Positions 1 through 5,215 of a stretch of DNA of 5,337 nt are shown piece by piece. Position 1 is the stretch's first letter. Each line of letters starts with the position of its first letter. Position numbers and translations under genes: made by a program. The notes under the pieces are model-generated. The model was not told the DNA's origin and made no database searches. It saw only the letters and a program-made list of their open reading frames with translations. This DNA is from an uncultured Oscillospiraceae bacterium (lineage in GTDB: Bacteria; Bacillota; Clostridia; Oscillospirales; Ruminococcaceae), in the NCBI GenBank assembly GCA_900543295.1, contig UQQY01000146.1, positions 1 to 5,337 on the forward strand. The letters run 5' to 3'.

Positions 1-410
1 GTATGTACAGAGAAAAAAGCACGGCCGTCAAACAACAGAACCGCAAACAGGATTTCTGCAAAGAGCGCCGCCGTAAACAAAACCGCATTTTTCAAGTTGC
101 GCCTGCGGTTTGCTTTCAGATAGGCCGTGCATCGCGGATAGCGCACTACTTCCATGGCGCCGTAGCCCTGGCTTCGCAGATGGATCGGCTCTGAAACAAA
201 ATAGAATCCGCCGATAAGAAGCAGAAAATAGGCGGTGAAATGCAAAAACGATCTTGGATCCAGCCTGTAAAGCGGATAGACGCCTGTGTTATAAAGCAGA
301 AGATTGAAATAATCAAAAAGGCCGAGACTGCCCTCATCCGACCGGGTGGCGATAACAATCAGTGCAAGCGGCAGACAGGCCAGAAGCGCAAAACCGATCT
401 TTTTTACCAT
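1..410 (-). CDS. Third membrane permease-like protein of the cluster, C-terminus cut by window edge
   Basis: The reading frame is open from an ATG at 410 to the left edge, giving 136 codons with no stop. It starts inside the end of the preceding gene: the two share 7 bases (ATGGTAA), which implies translational coupling. GAGGAG lies about 11 bases upstream of the ATG. The protein has hydrophobic segments at about residues 5-21, 55-72 and 108-127, with a basic loop (R90, Y91, R93, then R102-R104) before the third. That layout resembles the first half of the two upstream proteins, so I infer a third ABC-2-like permease subunit. No ATPase motifs are seen. Family identity is inferred from topology and context, not from a diagnostic motif. 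The remainder lies outside the window. Confidence 0.72.
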   Translation of the reverse strand, partial: MVKKIGFALLACLPLALIVIATRSDEGSLGLFDYFNLLLYNTGVYPLYRLDPRSFLHFTAYFLLLIGGFYFVSEPIHLRSQGYGAMEVVRYPRCTAYLKANRRRNLKNAVLFTAALFAEILFAVLLFDGRAFFSVH

Positions 411-1063
411 ACGGTTTCTTTCTCCTCAGCGTTTTTTTCCTGCTTTGGTTTGGCTGTAAGAAGAAGGCAGATAACAGCAATGACCGCGTAAGTAAGCAGC
501 GAGCAGAGAATGGCCGTGCCATCCACCGTCTCGTACATATTAAAAAAGAGAAAATTGAAGCGAACGAAAACCGCTCCGCCAAAATAGTTCAAACCAAAAC
601 CGGCAGCGATCAGGCTCATCCAGAAAATCGCGGCAAAGCTTTTGCTGAAACGAATCGACAGAAAGACGTACAGCGCGCTCATGGCAGCAAAGCTGAAAAT
701 CGTGTAAGCCGCATAGATGAGCTGCTGCGAAAGCACGAAGGGCTGCTCCCAAACAAAGCCCAGCACGTTGAACAGAACAATTAAAAAAACGACGTATACA
801 AAGGATAGTGAAATCAATTGATCTGCGTAGTAATACCGCTGACGGCTTACGCTTTCAAACCGTATCAAAAGCATCGGATTTTCGAAATCAAATGGGAGAA
901 TCAGCAAAAGAAATCCCGCATAGGAAAAAATCGTAACAAACGGATGCTGAAGCATGGAGAAGGTTACTCCGACGGTGCCGCGCGCAAAACCGGAATATAC
1001 AAAGCCGACAACAAACGATACCACGAGAAAAAGCGGGATATTCAGATACTTAAGCAGCCGCAT
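404..1063 (-). CDS. Second membrane permease-like protein (six predicted TM segments)
   Basis: This 219-residue integral membrane protein has hydrophobic segments at about 9-27, 42-60, 82-104, 113-137, 143-161 and 186-203, and a charged cytoplasmic-type tail (K205 to E216). Six spans and about 220 residues fit an ABC-2-type permease subunit such as those of lantibiotic or antibiotic ABC systems. There is no ATP-binding motif, so it would need a separate ATPase. I chose the ATG at 1063 because GGTGA lies 5 bases upstream. An ATG at 1075 would add four residues but has a poorer ribosome site. The gene overlaps the preceding one by 14 bases and the following one by 7 bases, so all three membrane genes are probably co-translated. 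The loop after segment 2 carries R68-F69-E70-S71, similar in place to R100-T101-K102-S103 in the first permease. The substrate is unknown. Confidence 0.78.
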   Translation of the reverse strand: MRLLKYLNIPLFLVVSFVVGFVYSGFARGTVGVTFSMLQHPFVTIFSYAGFLLLILPFDFENPMLLIRFESVSRQRYYYADQLISLSFVYVVFLIVLFNVLGFVWEQPFVLSQQLIYAAYTIFSFAAMSALYVFLSIRFSKSFAAIFWMSLIAAGFGLNYFGGAVFVRFNFLFFNMYETVDGTAILCSLLTYAVIAVICLLLTAKPKQEKNAEEKETVW

Positions 1064-1889
1064 AAACGTCACCATGCTTTCTTTTCCGGCTCAGTCCCCA
1101 GATAAACGTCGCAATGGAAAACAGAAGCGGCGGCAAAAGCGGAGCCAGCACTTGTATGGTGCTGGTGTAAAAGCGTCCGTCCGGTACAATCGTGTAAGCC
1201 GGAGAGAAGTAAAATAAGTCCACGCTGTACATGCTGCCGATTGCGGAGCAGAGCAGGTCGAGACCAAAGTAATAGACAACCGGAATCAAAACGCATAAGT
1301 ACCAGCGCCGCGTATAAAACGAAACCGCCGCGAAAAACAGCGCATAAACCGAGCCGAAAATAATATACTTGTGAAAACCGTCCAGCAGCAAAAAGAGAAT
1401 GGGATGATCGCTGTAAAAACTGCGGCCGAGAATATCCATATAAAGATCCCGCTCATAATACAGTACAACGGGATGAAGAATCGACGCGCCGATCAGCATT
1501 AAAACGCAATAAGCCAGATATAAAACGATACATCCGGCTAAGACGTGCTTGATGATATTGGAAAGGACAAAGCGGCGATAGGATTTTGTCCGGAGATAAC
1601 AGATCGGATACAGCTTTTGATCCCGTAAAAACGGCAGCATTACGATTCCCGAAAAAACCGGAAGAATCATTTGGATCAGGGAAAAGGAATCGATCGCAAA
1701 ATTCTGAAAAGAAAATACCGTTTGAAAGTACTCTTCTCTTGTTCCCCTCATATCGCTCAAATCCCAGATAAACGACGCCTCGAAATATCCGGAGAAAAAG
1801 TACCAGGACAGATAGGGAACAATGATTAAAAGCAGAAAGGTTATCAGGTAATAACGGTTGAAAAGTAAACGCCTGGTCGAAATTTTCAT
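1050..1889 (-). CDS. First membrane permease-like protein (six predicted TM segments)
   Basis: This 279-residue integral membrane protein has hydrophobic segments at about 14-32, 70-88, 113-136, 164-190, 197-217 and 246-266. A long, partly polar stretch (about 33-69) sits between segments 1 and 2, and the C-terminus is basic (R268 to H272). The topology fits an ABC-2-type permease; there are no Walker motifs. I chose the ATG at 1889 because AAGGAG lies 10 bases upstream. The frame stays open to a TTG at 1955, but that start lies inside a hairpin and lacks a ribosome site. It is the first of three tandem membrane genes and follows the small secreted-protein gene by 75 bases. From memory, B. 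subtilis has a comparable order (yybN, then yybM, yybL, yybK). Assignment to that group (DUF2705-type) is inference and would need a profile search. Confidence 0.78.
   Translation of the reverse strand: MKISTRRLLFNRYYLITFLLLIIVPYLSWYFFSGYFEASFIWDLSDMRGTREEYFQTVFSFQNFAIDSFSLIQMILPVFSGIVMLPFLRDQKLYPICYLRTKSYRRFVLSNIIKHVLAGCIVLYLAYCVLMLIGASILHPVVLYYERDLYMDILGRSFYSDHPILFLLLDGFHKYIIFGSVYALFFAAVSFYTRRWYLCVLIPVVYYFGLDLLCSAIGSMYSVDLFYFSPAYTIVPDGRFYTSTIQVLAPLLPPLLFSIATFIWGLSRKRKHGDVYAAA
1069..1073 (-). promoter_or_regulatory. Shine-Dalgarno of second permease gene
   Basis: On the minus strand GGTGA ends 5 bases before the ATG at 1063. It overlaps the alternative ATG at 1075-1073, so it decides in favour of the shorter protein. 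The site lies within the coding sequence of the upstream permease gene, as expected for coupled genes. Confidence 0.5.
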
Positions 1890-1907
1890 AGATAAAAATC
1901 TCCTTTT

Positions 1908-1959
1908 AAAAAGGATTATTGATATAGGACGTACTGTAAATGCGCCCTCTATCAATAAT
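1908..1959 (-). promoter_or_regulatory. Intercistronic hairpin with T-run, possible attenuator or processing site
   Basis: Between the secreted-protein gene and the first permease gene the minus-strand RNA can form a long hairpin. The outer arms at 1950-1959 and 1915-1924 are a perfect 10-bp inverted repeat (ATTATTGATA / TATCAATAAT). After one mismatch an inner 6-bp arm follows (AGGGCG / CGTCCT, one G-U pair), with an 11-base loop. After the hairpin come two C and then five T (1912-1908). This could give partial termination, or protect the upstream message, so that the secreted protein is made in excess over the permeases. The outer stem is AT-rich and the T-run is short, so full termination is unlikely. 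Confidence 0.6.
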
Positions 1960-1964
1960 TATAT

Positions 1965-2357
1965 TTATGGTTTCCATTTACCTCTCATTGCAAAGGTTTG
2001 ATCACCTAAATGTTCTCTAGAAGCAAATATGTTTACTCTCTCTCCATATGCAGCACCTGTTGAAACATAGCGTTCTTCACCTAATGTAAGTATGTTTTTT
2101 ACAGAAGCCACAGTTCCGGTTGTTTTTCTGGTTGTCAGCCATACTTTAACGTTTTCTGGAGCTCCATCATAATATAAATAGGTTACAGCATCCGGATTCG
2201 TTTTAATACGTGAATCAACTTGTACATCACCATAGCCAACATCGCCAGACCATGTTGTCGATCCGGCAGGTGGATTTGCAGCGCCAATAGACATTGATGC
2301 TGAAAGCATTAAACCGCCTAAAAGAACACCTGCTGCTAATTTCTTTTTGATACTCAA
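1965..2357 (-). CDS. Small secreted protein, DUF2712-like (YybN-like), possible bacteriocin-type product
   Basis: This 130-residue protein has a clear signal peptide: K4-K6, a hydrophobic core from about 7 to 24, and a likely cleavage after G25-A26-A27. The mature part is about 103 residues, has no cysteine, and has tryptophans at 36, 73 and 128. Its second half (a W-L at 73-74, G93 to Y97, an alternating hydrophobic stretch 107-112, and G126-x-W128 near the end) recalls from memory the DUF2712 family of secreted Firmicutes proteins encoded next to ABC permeases. That match is weak and unverified. The start is TTG at 2357, with AAAGG 9 bases upstream and a strong promoter further up. Hand-counted GC is about 41%, against roughly 47-53% in sampled stretches of the permease genes, which suggests a different origin or selection. 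A lactococcin 972-type bacteriocin is an alternative but fits less well. Function is unknown. Confidence 0.7.
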   Translation of the reverse strand: MSIKKKLAAGVLLGGLMLSASMSIGAANPPAGSTTWSGDVGYGDVQVDSRIKTNPDAVTYLYYDGAPENVKVWLTTRKTTGTVASVKNILTLGEERYVSTGAAYGERVNIFASREHLGDQTFAMRGKWKP

Positions 2358-2366
2358 AACAGTTTG

Positions 2367-2403
2367 CCTTTAAATAATAACCAAATTTGTTGTATTATTA
2401 AAG
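2367..2403 (-). promoter_or_regulatory. Leader hairpin pairing with the Shine-Dalgarno of the secreted-protein gene
   Basis: In the minus-strand leader, CTTTAATAATA (2403-2393) can pair with TATTATTTAAAG (2379-2368), giving 11 base pairs with one bulged base around a 13-base loop. The AAAG end of the second arm is the main part of the ribosome site AAAGG (2371-2367). The stem is almost entirely A-U, so it should be weak and may melt with temperature or on ribosome or protein binding. It lies inside the transcript predicted from the promoter at 2422-2450. A regulatory role is inference. Confidence 0.5.
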
Positions 2404-2421
2404 CACGCTTTTGATAAATTT

Positions 2422-2450
2422 ATCCTATCAGAAGAAAGAACGTTTGTCAA
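2422..2450 (-). promoter_or_regulatory. Promoter of the secreted protein/permease cluster
   Basis: On the minus strand a perfect -35 box TTGACA (2450-2445) is followed by a 17-base spacer and TAGGAT (2427-2422) as the -10 box, with TG one base upstream of it (extended -10). Transcription would start near 2415, leaving a leader of about 57 bases before the TTG start at 2357. This is a vegetative sigma-A type promoter. No other convincing promoter is seen before the permease genes. Confidence 0.72.
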
Positions 2451-2465
2451 TGGTTAATCGACAAA
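2443..2465. promoter_or_regulatory. Inverted repeat over the -35 box, candidate operator
   Basis: TTTGTC (2443-2448) and GACAAA (2460-2465) form a 6-bp inverted repeat with an 11-base spacer. One arm overlaps the -35 box of the cluster promoter, and the repeat is centred about 39 bases upstream of the predicted start of transcription. A dimeric regulator could bind here and either block or recruit polymerase. No regulator gene lies in the window, and a repeat this short in AT-rich DNA could be chance. Confidence 0.35.
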
Positions 2466-2636
2466 TTTCGCCAATTAATTCTTTGGATTTCAATTAGATA
2501 TTTCAGTTCCCAGACATTAAAATAGAAAACAGATTATCTGATAATAAATCAAAACACATAAATCATTGATTGAAAGTTATTGCCTTAAAGCATTGTATTC
2601 TGCAAAAAACGGGGATGGGCTGCAAAGAGGTCCGCC
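2451..2636. other. AT-rich spacer between divergent promoters, no gene seen
   Basis: The stretch at 2461-2580 is about 24% GC by hand count, the most AT-rich part of the window, and it returns to about 50% from 2581. It holds no convincing ORF or RNA gene. It has several small odd palindromes: CAGATTATCTG (2530-2540), ATTATCTGATAAT (2533-2545) and AATCATTGATT (2561-2571). Towards the right, TGCAAA occurs at 2601 and 2621 and its complement TTGCA at 2637, next to the -35 box of the plus-strand promoter. These may be protein-binding sites or chance; the AT-rich DNA may be bent or bound by nucleoid proteins. Confidence 0.5.
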
Positions 2637-2665
2637 TTGCACGCCATATCGCGTTGTGTTATAAT
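2637..2665 (+). promoter_or_regulatory. Extended -10 promoter of the patatin/serine hydrolase operon
   Basis: A perfect TATAAT (2660-2665) is preceded by TGT, giving an extended -10 element. TTGCAC (2637-2642) sits 17 bases upstream as a weak -35 box with only TTG conserved. Transcription should start near 2672, leaving a leader of about 60 bases before the ATG at 2735. Confidence 0.7.
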
Positions 2666-2734
2666 ATTTTCGTTATAAATAGTGCGTTTATGAAAAGGAT
2701 CGTCGTACACAGGGTTAGATAGTGGGTGAGCGGG

Positions 2735-3604
2735 ATGAAAAGGAACGGGCTTGTTTTAGAAGGCGGCGGAATGCGCGGCGGTTATACGGCGGGCGTGCTG
2801 GACGCTTTTATTGAAGAAGGCGTCGCCTTTGATTACTGCATCGGCGTATCAGCCGGAGCCTGTAACGCTCTTTCCTACATTGGAAAGCAAAAGGGACGCT
2901 ATATCCGGGCCAATACGGATTATCTCCGCGATCCACGGTATATGGGTTTTCGGTGTATGCTGAAAACCGGCCATTTTCTCGGAAACCGCTTTATTTTCGA
3001 CGATATTACAAATGAGCTGGTTCCGCTTGATTTCGACGCTTTCGCACGTGAGACGCCGTACTGTCCCTTTACGGTCGTTACGACGGACTGCTTTACCGGT
3101 AAAGCGCGCTATGACGTAATTTCGGATTTGCATGAGCAGTGGCGCCTGGTGGAAGCGTCAAGCTCCCTGCCGCTGATTTCTCCCGCTGTTGCGTATGAAG
3201 GGACCATGCTGATGGACGGCGGCGCGTCGGACTCCATTCCAATCCGGCGCGCGCAGGAAGACGGCTGTACCCGCTTAGTCGCAGTCCTCACGCAGCATGC
3301 CGCCTACCGCAAAAAGAAAAGCCGCGCGCAGGCGATGCTTCGTATTGTTTACGGAAGGAAGTACCCCCAATTGGTTGAAGCGCTGGGACGCCGTCATACG
3401 GTCTATAATGAACAGCTTGATTATGCCGCAGAACAGGAAAAAGCCGGAAGCGTGTATTTAATTCGTCCAACGAATCCGGTTGCTGTCGGGCGGATGGAGC
3501 GAAATCCGGAGAAAATCAGAGCATTGTATCAAATCGGCTATTTAGATGGAAAAGCGAATGCCGCAAGGGTCAAAGCTTTTTTAAGGGAGGAGGACAGTCC
3601 TTGA
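2735..3604 (+). CDS. Patatin-like phospholipase family protein (YjjU/RssA-type)
   Basis: This 289-residue predicted serine acyl hydrolase has the Ser-Asp dyad of patatins. Near the N-terminus is the oxyanion-hole glycine motif G10-G11-G12-x-R14-G15. The nucleophile elbow is G37-V38-S39-A40-G41, with S39 the catalytic serine. The DGG motif D161-G162-G163 supplies the aspartate. The segment 141-150 (ASSSLPLISP) and the Y/R-rich stretch 47-72 are typical of the bacterial YjjU-like branch. Known members cleave acyl esters of phospholipids or other lipids; the substrate here is unknown. There is no signal peptide or membrane segment, so it is probably cytoplasmic or peripheral to the membrane. I chose the ATG at 2735 because GGGTGA lies 5 bases upstream. 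A GTG at 2726 would add three residues and cannot be excluded. The stop overlaps the start of the next gene. Confidence 0.92.
   Translation: MKRNGLVLEGGGMRGGYTAGVLDAFIEEGVAFDYCIGVSAGACNALSYIGKQKGRYIRANTDYLRDPRYMGFRCMLKTGHFLGNRFIFDDITNELVPLDFDAFARETPYCPFTVVTTDCFTGKARYDVISDLHEQWRLVEASSSLPLISPAVAYEGTMLMDGGASDSIPIRRAQEDGCTRLVAVLTQHAAYRKKKSRAQAMLRIVYGRKYPQLVEALGRRHTVYNEQLDYAAEQEKAGSVYLIRPTNPVAVGRMERNPEKIRALYQIGYLDGKANAARVKAFLREEDSP
3584..3593 (+). promoter_or_regulatory. Strong Shine-Dalgarno deciding the TTG start of the serine hydrolase
   Basis: AGGGAGGAGG lies 7 bases before the TTG at 3601, within the last codons of the patatin gene. Its strength and spacing support the TTG as the true start, and it allows reinitiation after the patatin stop codon. 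Confidence 0.75.
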
Positions 3605-4362
3605 CACTGCAATCTGCGCTTTTGCACACGCAGGAAGAGACCGGATGCAATGCGTTTTTTGCAGTACAGGATTTAACATCCGGCGAAGTACTTGCGGTTC
3701 ATAGGGAGGATACGCCGGTTCCAAGCGCCAGCCTGATTAAGCTGCCGCTTTTGCTTTGTGCGCTGGAAGCCGTACAGAAAGGAGAGCTTTCCTTTGACCG
3801 GCAGATTCCGATTTGTGAACAGCAGCATACTGGAGACAGCCGTACGATTGCCCAGGGCGTCTCCTGCGCGCCGCTCTCCTTTTTGATCGAGACCATGATC
3901 GTTGACAGCGATAATACGGCGGCGAATGTATTGATCGATTTTCTGGGAATGGAACGGGTCAATGCGCTTTGCAAAACATGCGGGATGCTGGGAACGTGTC
4001 TTCGCCGTCACATGCTGGATTTTGAGGCGGCTGCCCGAGGAGAAGAGAATAATACCACAGCGCGCGATATTCTGCGCTTTTTTTCGCTCTTGCAGGAAGA
4101 CGCAGTTCTTACTCCGGCGCTGTGTGAAACAGCGCGCAGGATACTGCTTGCACAGCGGGACAAAGCATATCTTATGTACGCCATGCCAAAGCAAAGAGCG
4201 GCGCACAAAACCGGAGAGCTTCCGGGTATCCGCCACGATGCAGGAATACTCTATGGCAGAAAACGGACTGTCGGATTTTCCGTTTTAACACAGGCGGACA
4301 ATGAAAACAGCGGCACGGCCTTTCTGCGGCAGGCCGGCGTTTTACTGCGATCATTTTTGTAA
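3601..4362 (+). CDS. Class A beta-lactamase-fold serine hydrolase, probably not a beta-lactamase
   Basis: This 253-residue protein carries the three active-site motifs of penicillin-recognising serine enzymes: S44-L-I-K47 (SxxK), S103-D104-N105 (SDN) and K203-T204-G205 (KTG). An ungapped comparison with TEM-type enzymes from L134 to T152-T153 places M138 where Glu166 should be and E142 where Asn170 should be. The general base that hydrolyses the acyl-enzyme is therefore missing. I infer a peptidase, esterase or penicillin-binding role rather than drug resistance. No signal peptide is visible, although such enzymes usually act outside the membrane, and there are eight cysteines, which fits a cytoplasmic location. 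The start is a TTG that shares four bases (TTGA) with the patatin stop, so the two genes are coupled. The gene ends about 30 bases before a strong terminator. The natural substrate is unknown. Confidence 0.88.
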   Translation: MTLQSALLHTQEETGCNAFFAVQDLTSGEVLAVHREDTPVPSASLIKLPLLLCALEAVQKGELSFDRQIPICEQQHTGDSRTIAQGVSCAPLSFLIETMIVDSDNTAANVLIDFLGMERVNALCKTCGMLGTCLRRHMLDFEAAARGEENNTTARDILRFFSLLQEDAVLTPALCETARRILLAQRDKAYLMYAMPKQRAAHKTGELPGIRHDAGILYGRKRTVGFSVLTQADNENSGTAFLRQAGVLLRSFL

Positions 4363-4393
4363 GCGGCATCAAACTTTCTGCATAATATAACAA

Positions 4394-4425
4394 AAAAGCA
4401 CACCGCAATTTTGCGGTGTGCTTTT
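4394..4425. terminator. Bidirectional intrinsic terminator
   Basis: AAAAGCACACCGCAA (4394-4408) and its perfect complement (4411-4425) form a stem of about 14 bp with a 4-base T-rich loop. The stem ends in TTTT on the plus strand and TTTTTT on the minus strand, so it can stop transcription from both sides. It lies between the ends of the convergent serine hydrolase and rpsR operons and serves both. Confidence 0.93.
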
Positions 4426-4445
4426 AACTTTTCGTAAAAAATCAA

Positions 4446-4709
4446 TCAGTCGCTGACGTATGGCAGCAGAGCAGCCTGTCTTGCACGTTTGATTGCAACC
4501 GTCAGCTCGCGCTGATGACGTGCGCAGGTACCGGTCACGCGGCGCGGCACAATCTTCGCGCGCTCCGAAAGATAGCGGCGCAGTTTAGCAACGTCTTTGT
4601 AATCGATATGTTCAGCTTTATCAACACAGAATGCGCAAACTTTTTTGCGCGGTCTTCTGCCGGCCGGACGGCTCGGACGCTCCGGTCTTTCGCTGTGGTT
4701 TCTCTCCAT
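4446..4709 (-). CDS. rpsR: 30S ribosomal protein S18
   Basis: This 87-residue protein of the small ribosomal subunit binds 16S rRNA together with S6 in the platform. The N-terminus (about 1-23) is rich in Arg and Pro. C25-x-x-C28 and C62-x-x-H65 provide four possible metal ligands, marking the zinc-binding (C+) form of S18. The conserved core runs from about 33 to 75, including the stretch around T61-R67 typical of the family, and the length is slightly above the usual 75-80 residues because of the N-terminal tail. AAGGAGGT lies about 9 bases before the ATG. It is the last gene of rpsF-ssb-rpsR, 25 bases after ssb, and ends just before the shared terminator. Expression is probably tied to S6 through a leader upstream of rpsF, outside the window. 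Confidence 0.97.
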   Translation of the reverse strand: MERNHSERPERPSRPAGRRPRKKVCAFCVDKAEHIDYKDVAKLRRYLSERAKIVPRRVTGTCARHQRELTVAIKRARQAALLPYVSD

Positions 4710-4734
4710 AATCGCTTTACCTCCTTATACTGGT

Positions 4735-5199
4735 TTAAAACGGAAGATCGCTGTCGTCTTCAATTGAATCGAAATCGTCGCTGTTGAAGCCGCCGACCGA
4801 AAAGCTCGTACCCTGGGACGGCTCGCTGAAGCTGCCGGGGGCGGGCGTCGGAAATGTTGCAGCAGCCGGTCTTGCGTCCGATTTACTGTCCGCAAAATAG
4901 ACCTGATCGGCGACAACCTCAAATGCAGTGCGCTTGTTTCCGTTTTTGTCTTCGTAGTTCCGTGTTTGGATCGAACCTTCAACCGCAATCATACGGCCTT
5001 TTGAAAAATACCGGCAGATAAAGTCAGCCGTATTTCTCCATGCCACGATATTGATGAAGTCCGTCTGGCGGTTTCCGTCCTTGCCGTTGTAATTGCGGTC
5101 AACCGCAATGGAGAAGGACGTGACGGATATACCGCTGGGCGTTTGCTTATGCTCCGGATCAGCCGTAAGACGGCCCATCAGAATAACGCGATTCAGCAT
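4735..5199 (-). CDS. ssb: Single-stranded DNA-binding protein
   Basis: This 154-residue protein protects single-stranded DNA in replication, recombination and repair and recruits partner proteins. The N-terminal OB fold covers about residues 1-105, opening with MLNRVILMGRL and including W54 and the aromatic-rich stretch 47-65 expected to stack on DNA. A flexible Pro/Ser/Gly-rich linker (about 108-140) follows. The acidic tail ends in D149-S150-D151-L152-P153-F154, the standard tip that binds replication and repair enzymes. Length and tip are normal for a Firmicutes housekeeping SsbA rather than a phage or plasmid copy. GGAGGTGA sits 7 bases before the ATG. It lies 16 bases downstream of rpsF and 25 upstream of rpsR, the usual order in this phylum. 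Confidence 0.97.
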   Translation of the reverse strand: MLNRVILMGRLTADPEHKQTPSGISVTSFSIAVDRNYNGKDGNRQTDFINIVAWRNTADFICRYFSKGRMIAVEGSIQTRNYEDKNGNKRTAFEVVADQVYFADSKSDARPAAATFPTPAPGSFSEPSQGTSFSVGGFNSDDFDSIEDDSDLPF

Positions 5200-5215
5200 A
5201 AACAGTCACCTCCGT

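Noticed and set aside
362..784. Plus-strand ORF of 140 codons opposite the permease genes
   Set aside because: It lies antisense to strongly hydrophobic membrane genes, gives a Lys/Gln/Arg-rich product of low credibility, and has no ribosome site or promoter.
1890..1955. N-terminal extension of the first permease from a TTG at 1955
   Set aside because: The extension passes through the intercistronic hairpin, has no ribosome site, and adds a non-typical N-terminus before a well-placed ATG with AAGGAG at 1889.
1890..1960. Separate promoter for the permease genes
   Set aside because: TTTACA- and TTGATA-like boxes occur on the minus strand, but none has a -10 box at an acceptable distance.
1965..2357. 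Lactococcin 972-type bacteriocin as a firm annotation
   Set aside because: The size and signal peptide fit, but the Trp/Tyr/His-rich pattern I recall for that family is not evident. The DUF2712-like pattern fits better, so it is kept only as an alternative.
2451..2636. CRISPR array, tRNA, riboswitch or insertion-sequence end in the AT-rich spacer
   Set aside because: There are no regularly spaced repeats, no cloverleaf, no recognisable aptamer core and no transposase or terminal inverted repeats. Only small palindromes are seen.
2690..2722. Ten-codon upstream ORF (ATG to TAG) in the patatin leader, whose first ten bases repeat at the real start (2735)
   Set aside because: It has no ribosome site and no runs of one amino acid that would suggest attenuation. 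The repeat ATGAAAAGGA is short and may be chance.
3673..4236. Minus-strand ORF of 187 codons opposite the serine hydrolase
   Set aside because: The sense strand encodes a protein with all three active-site motifs; the antisense product shows no recognisable domain.
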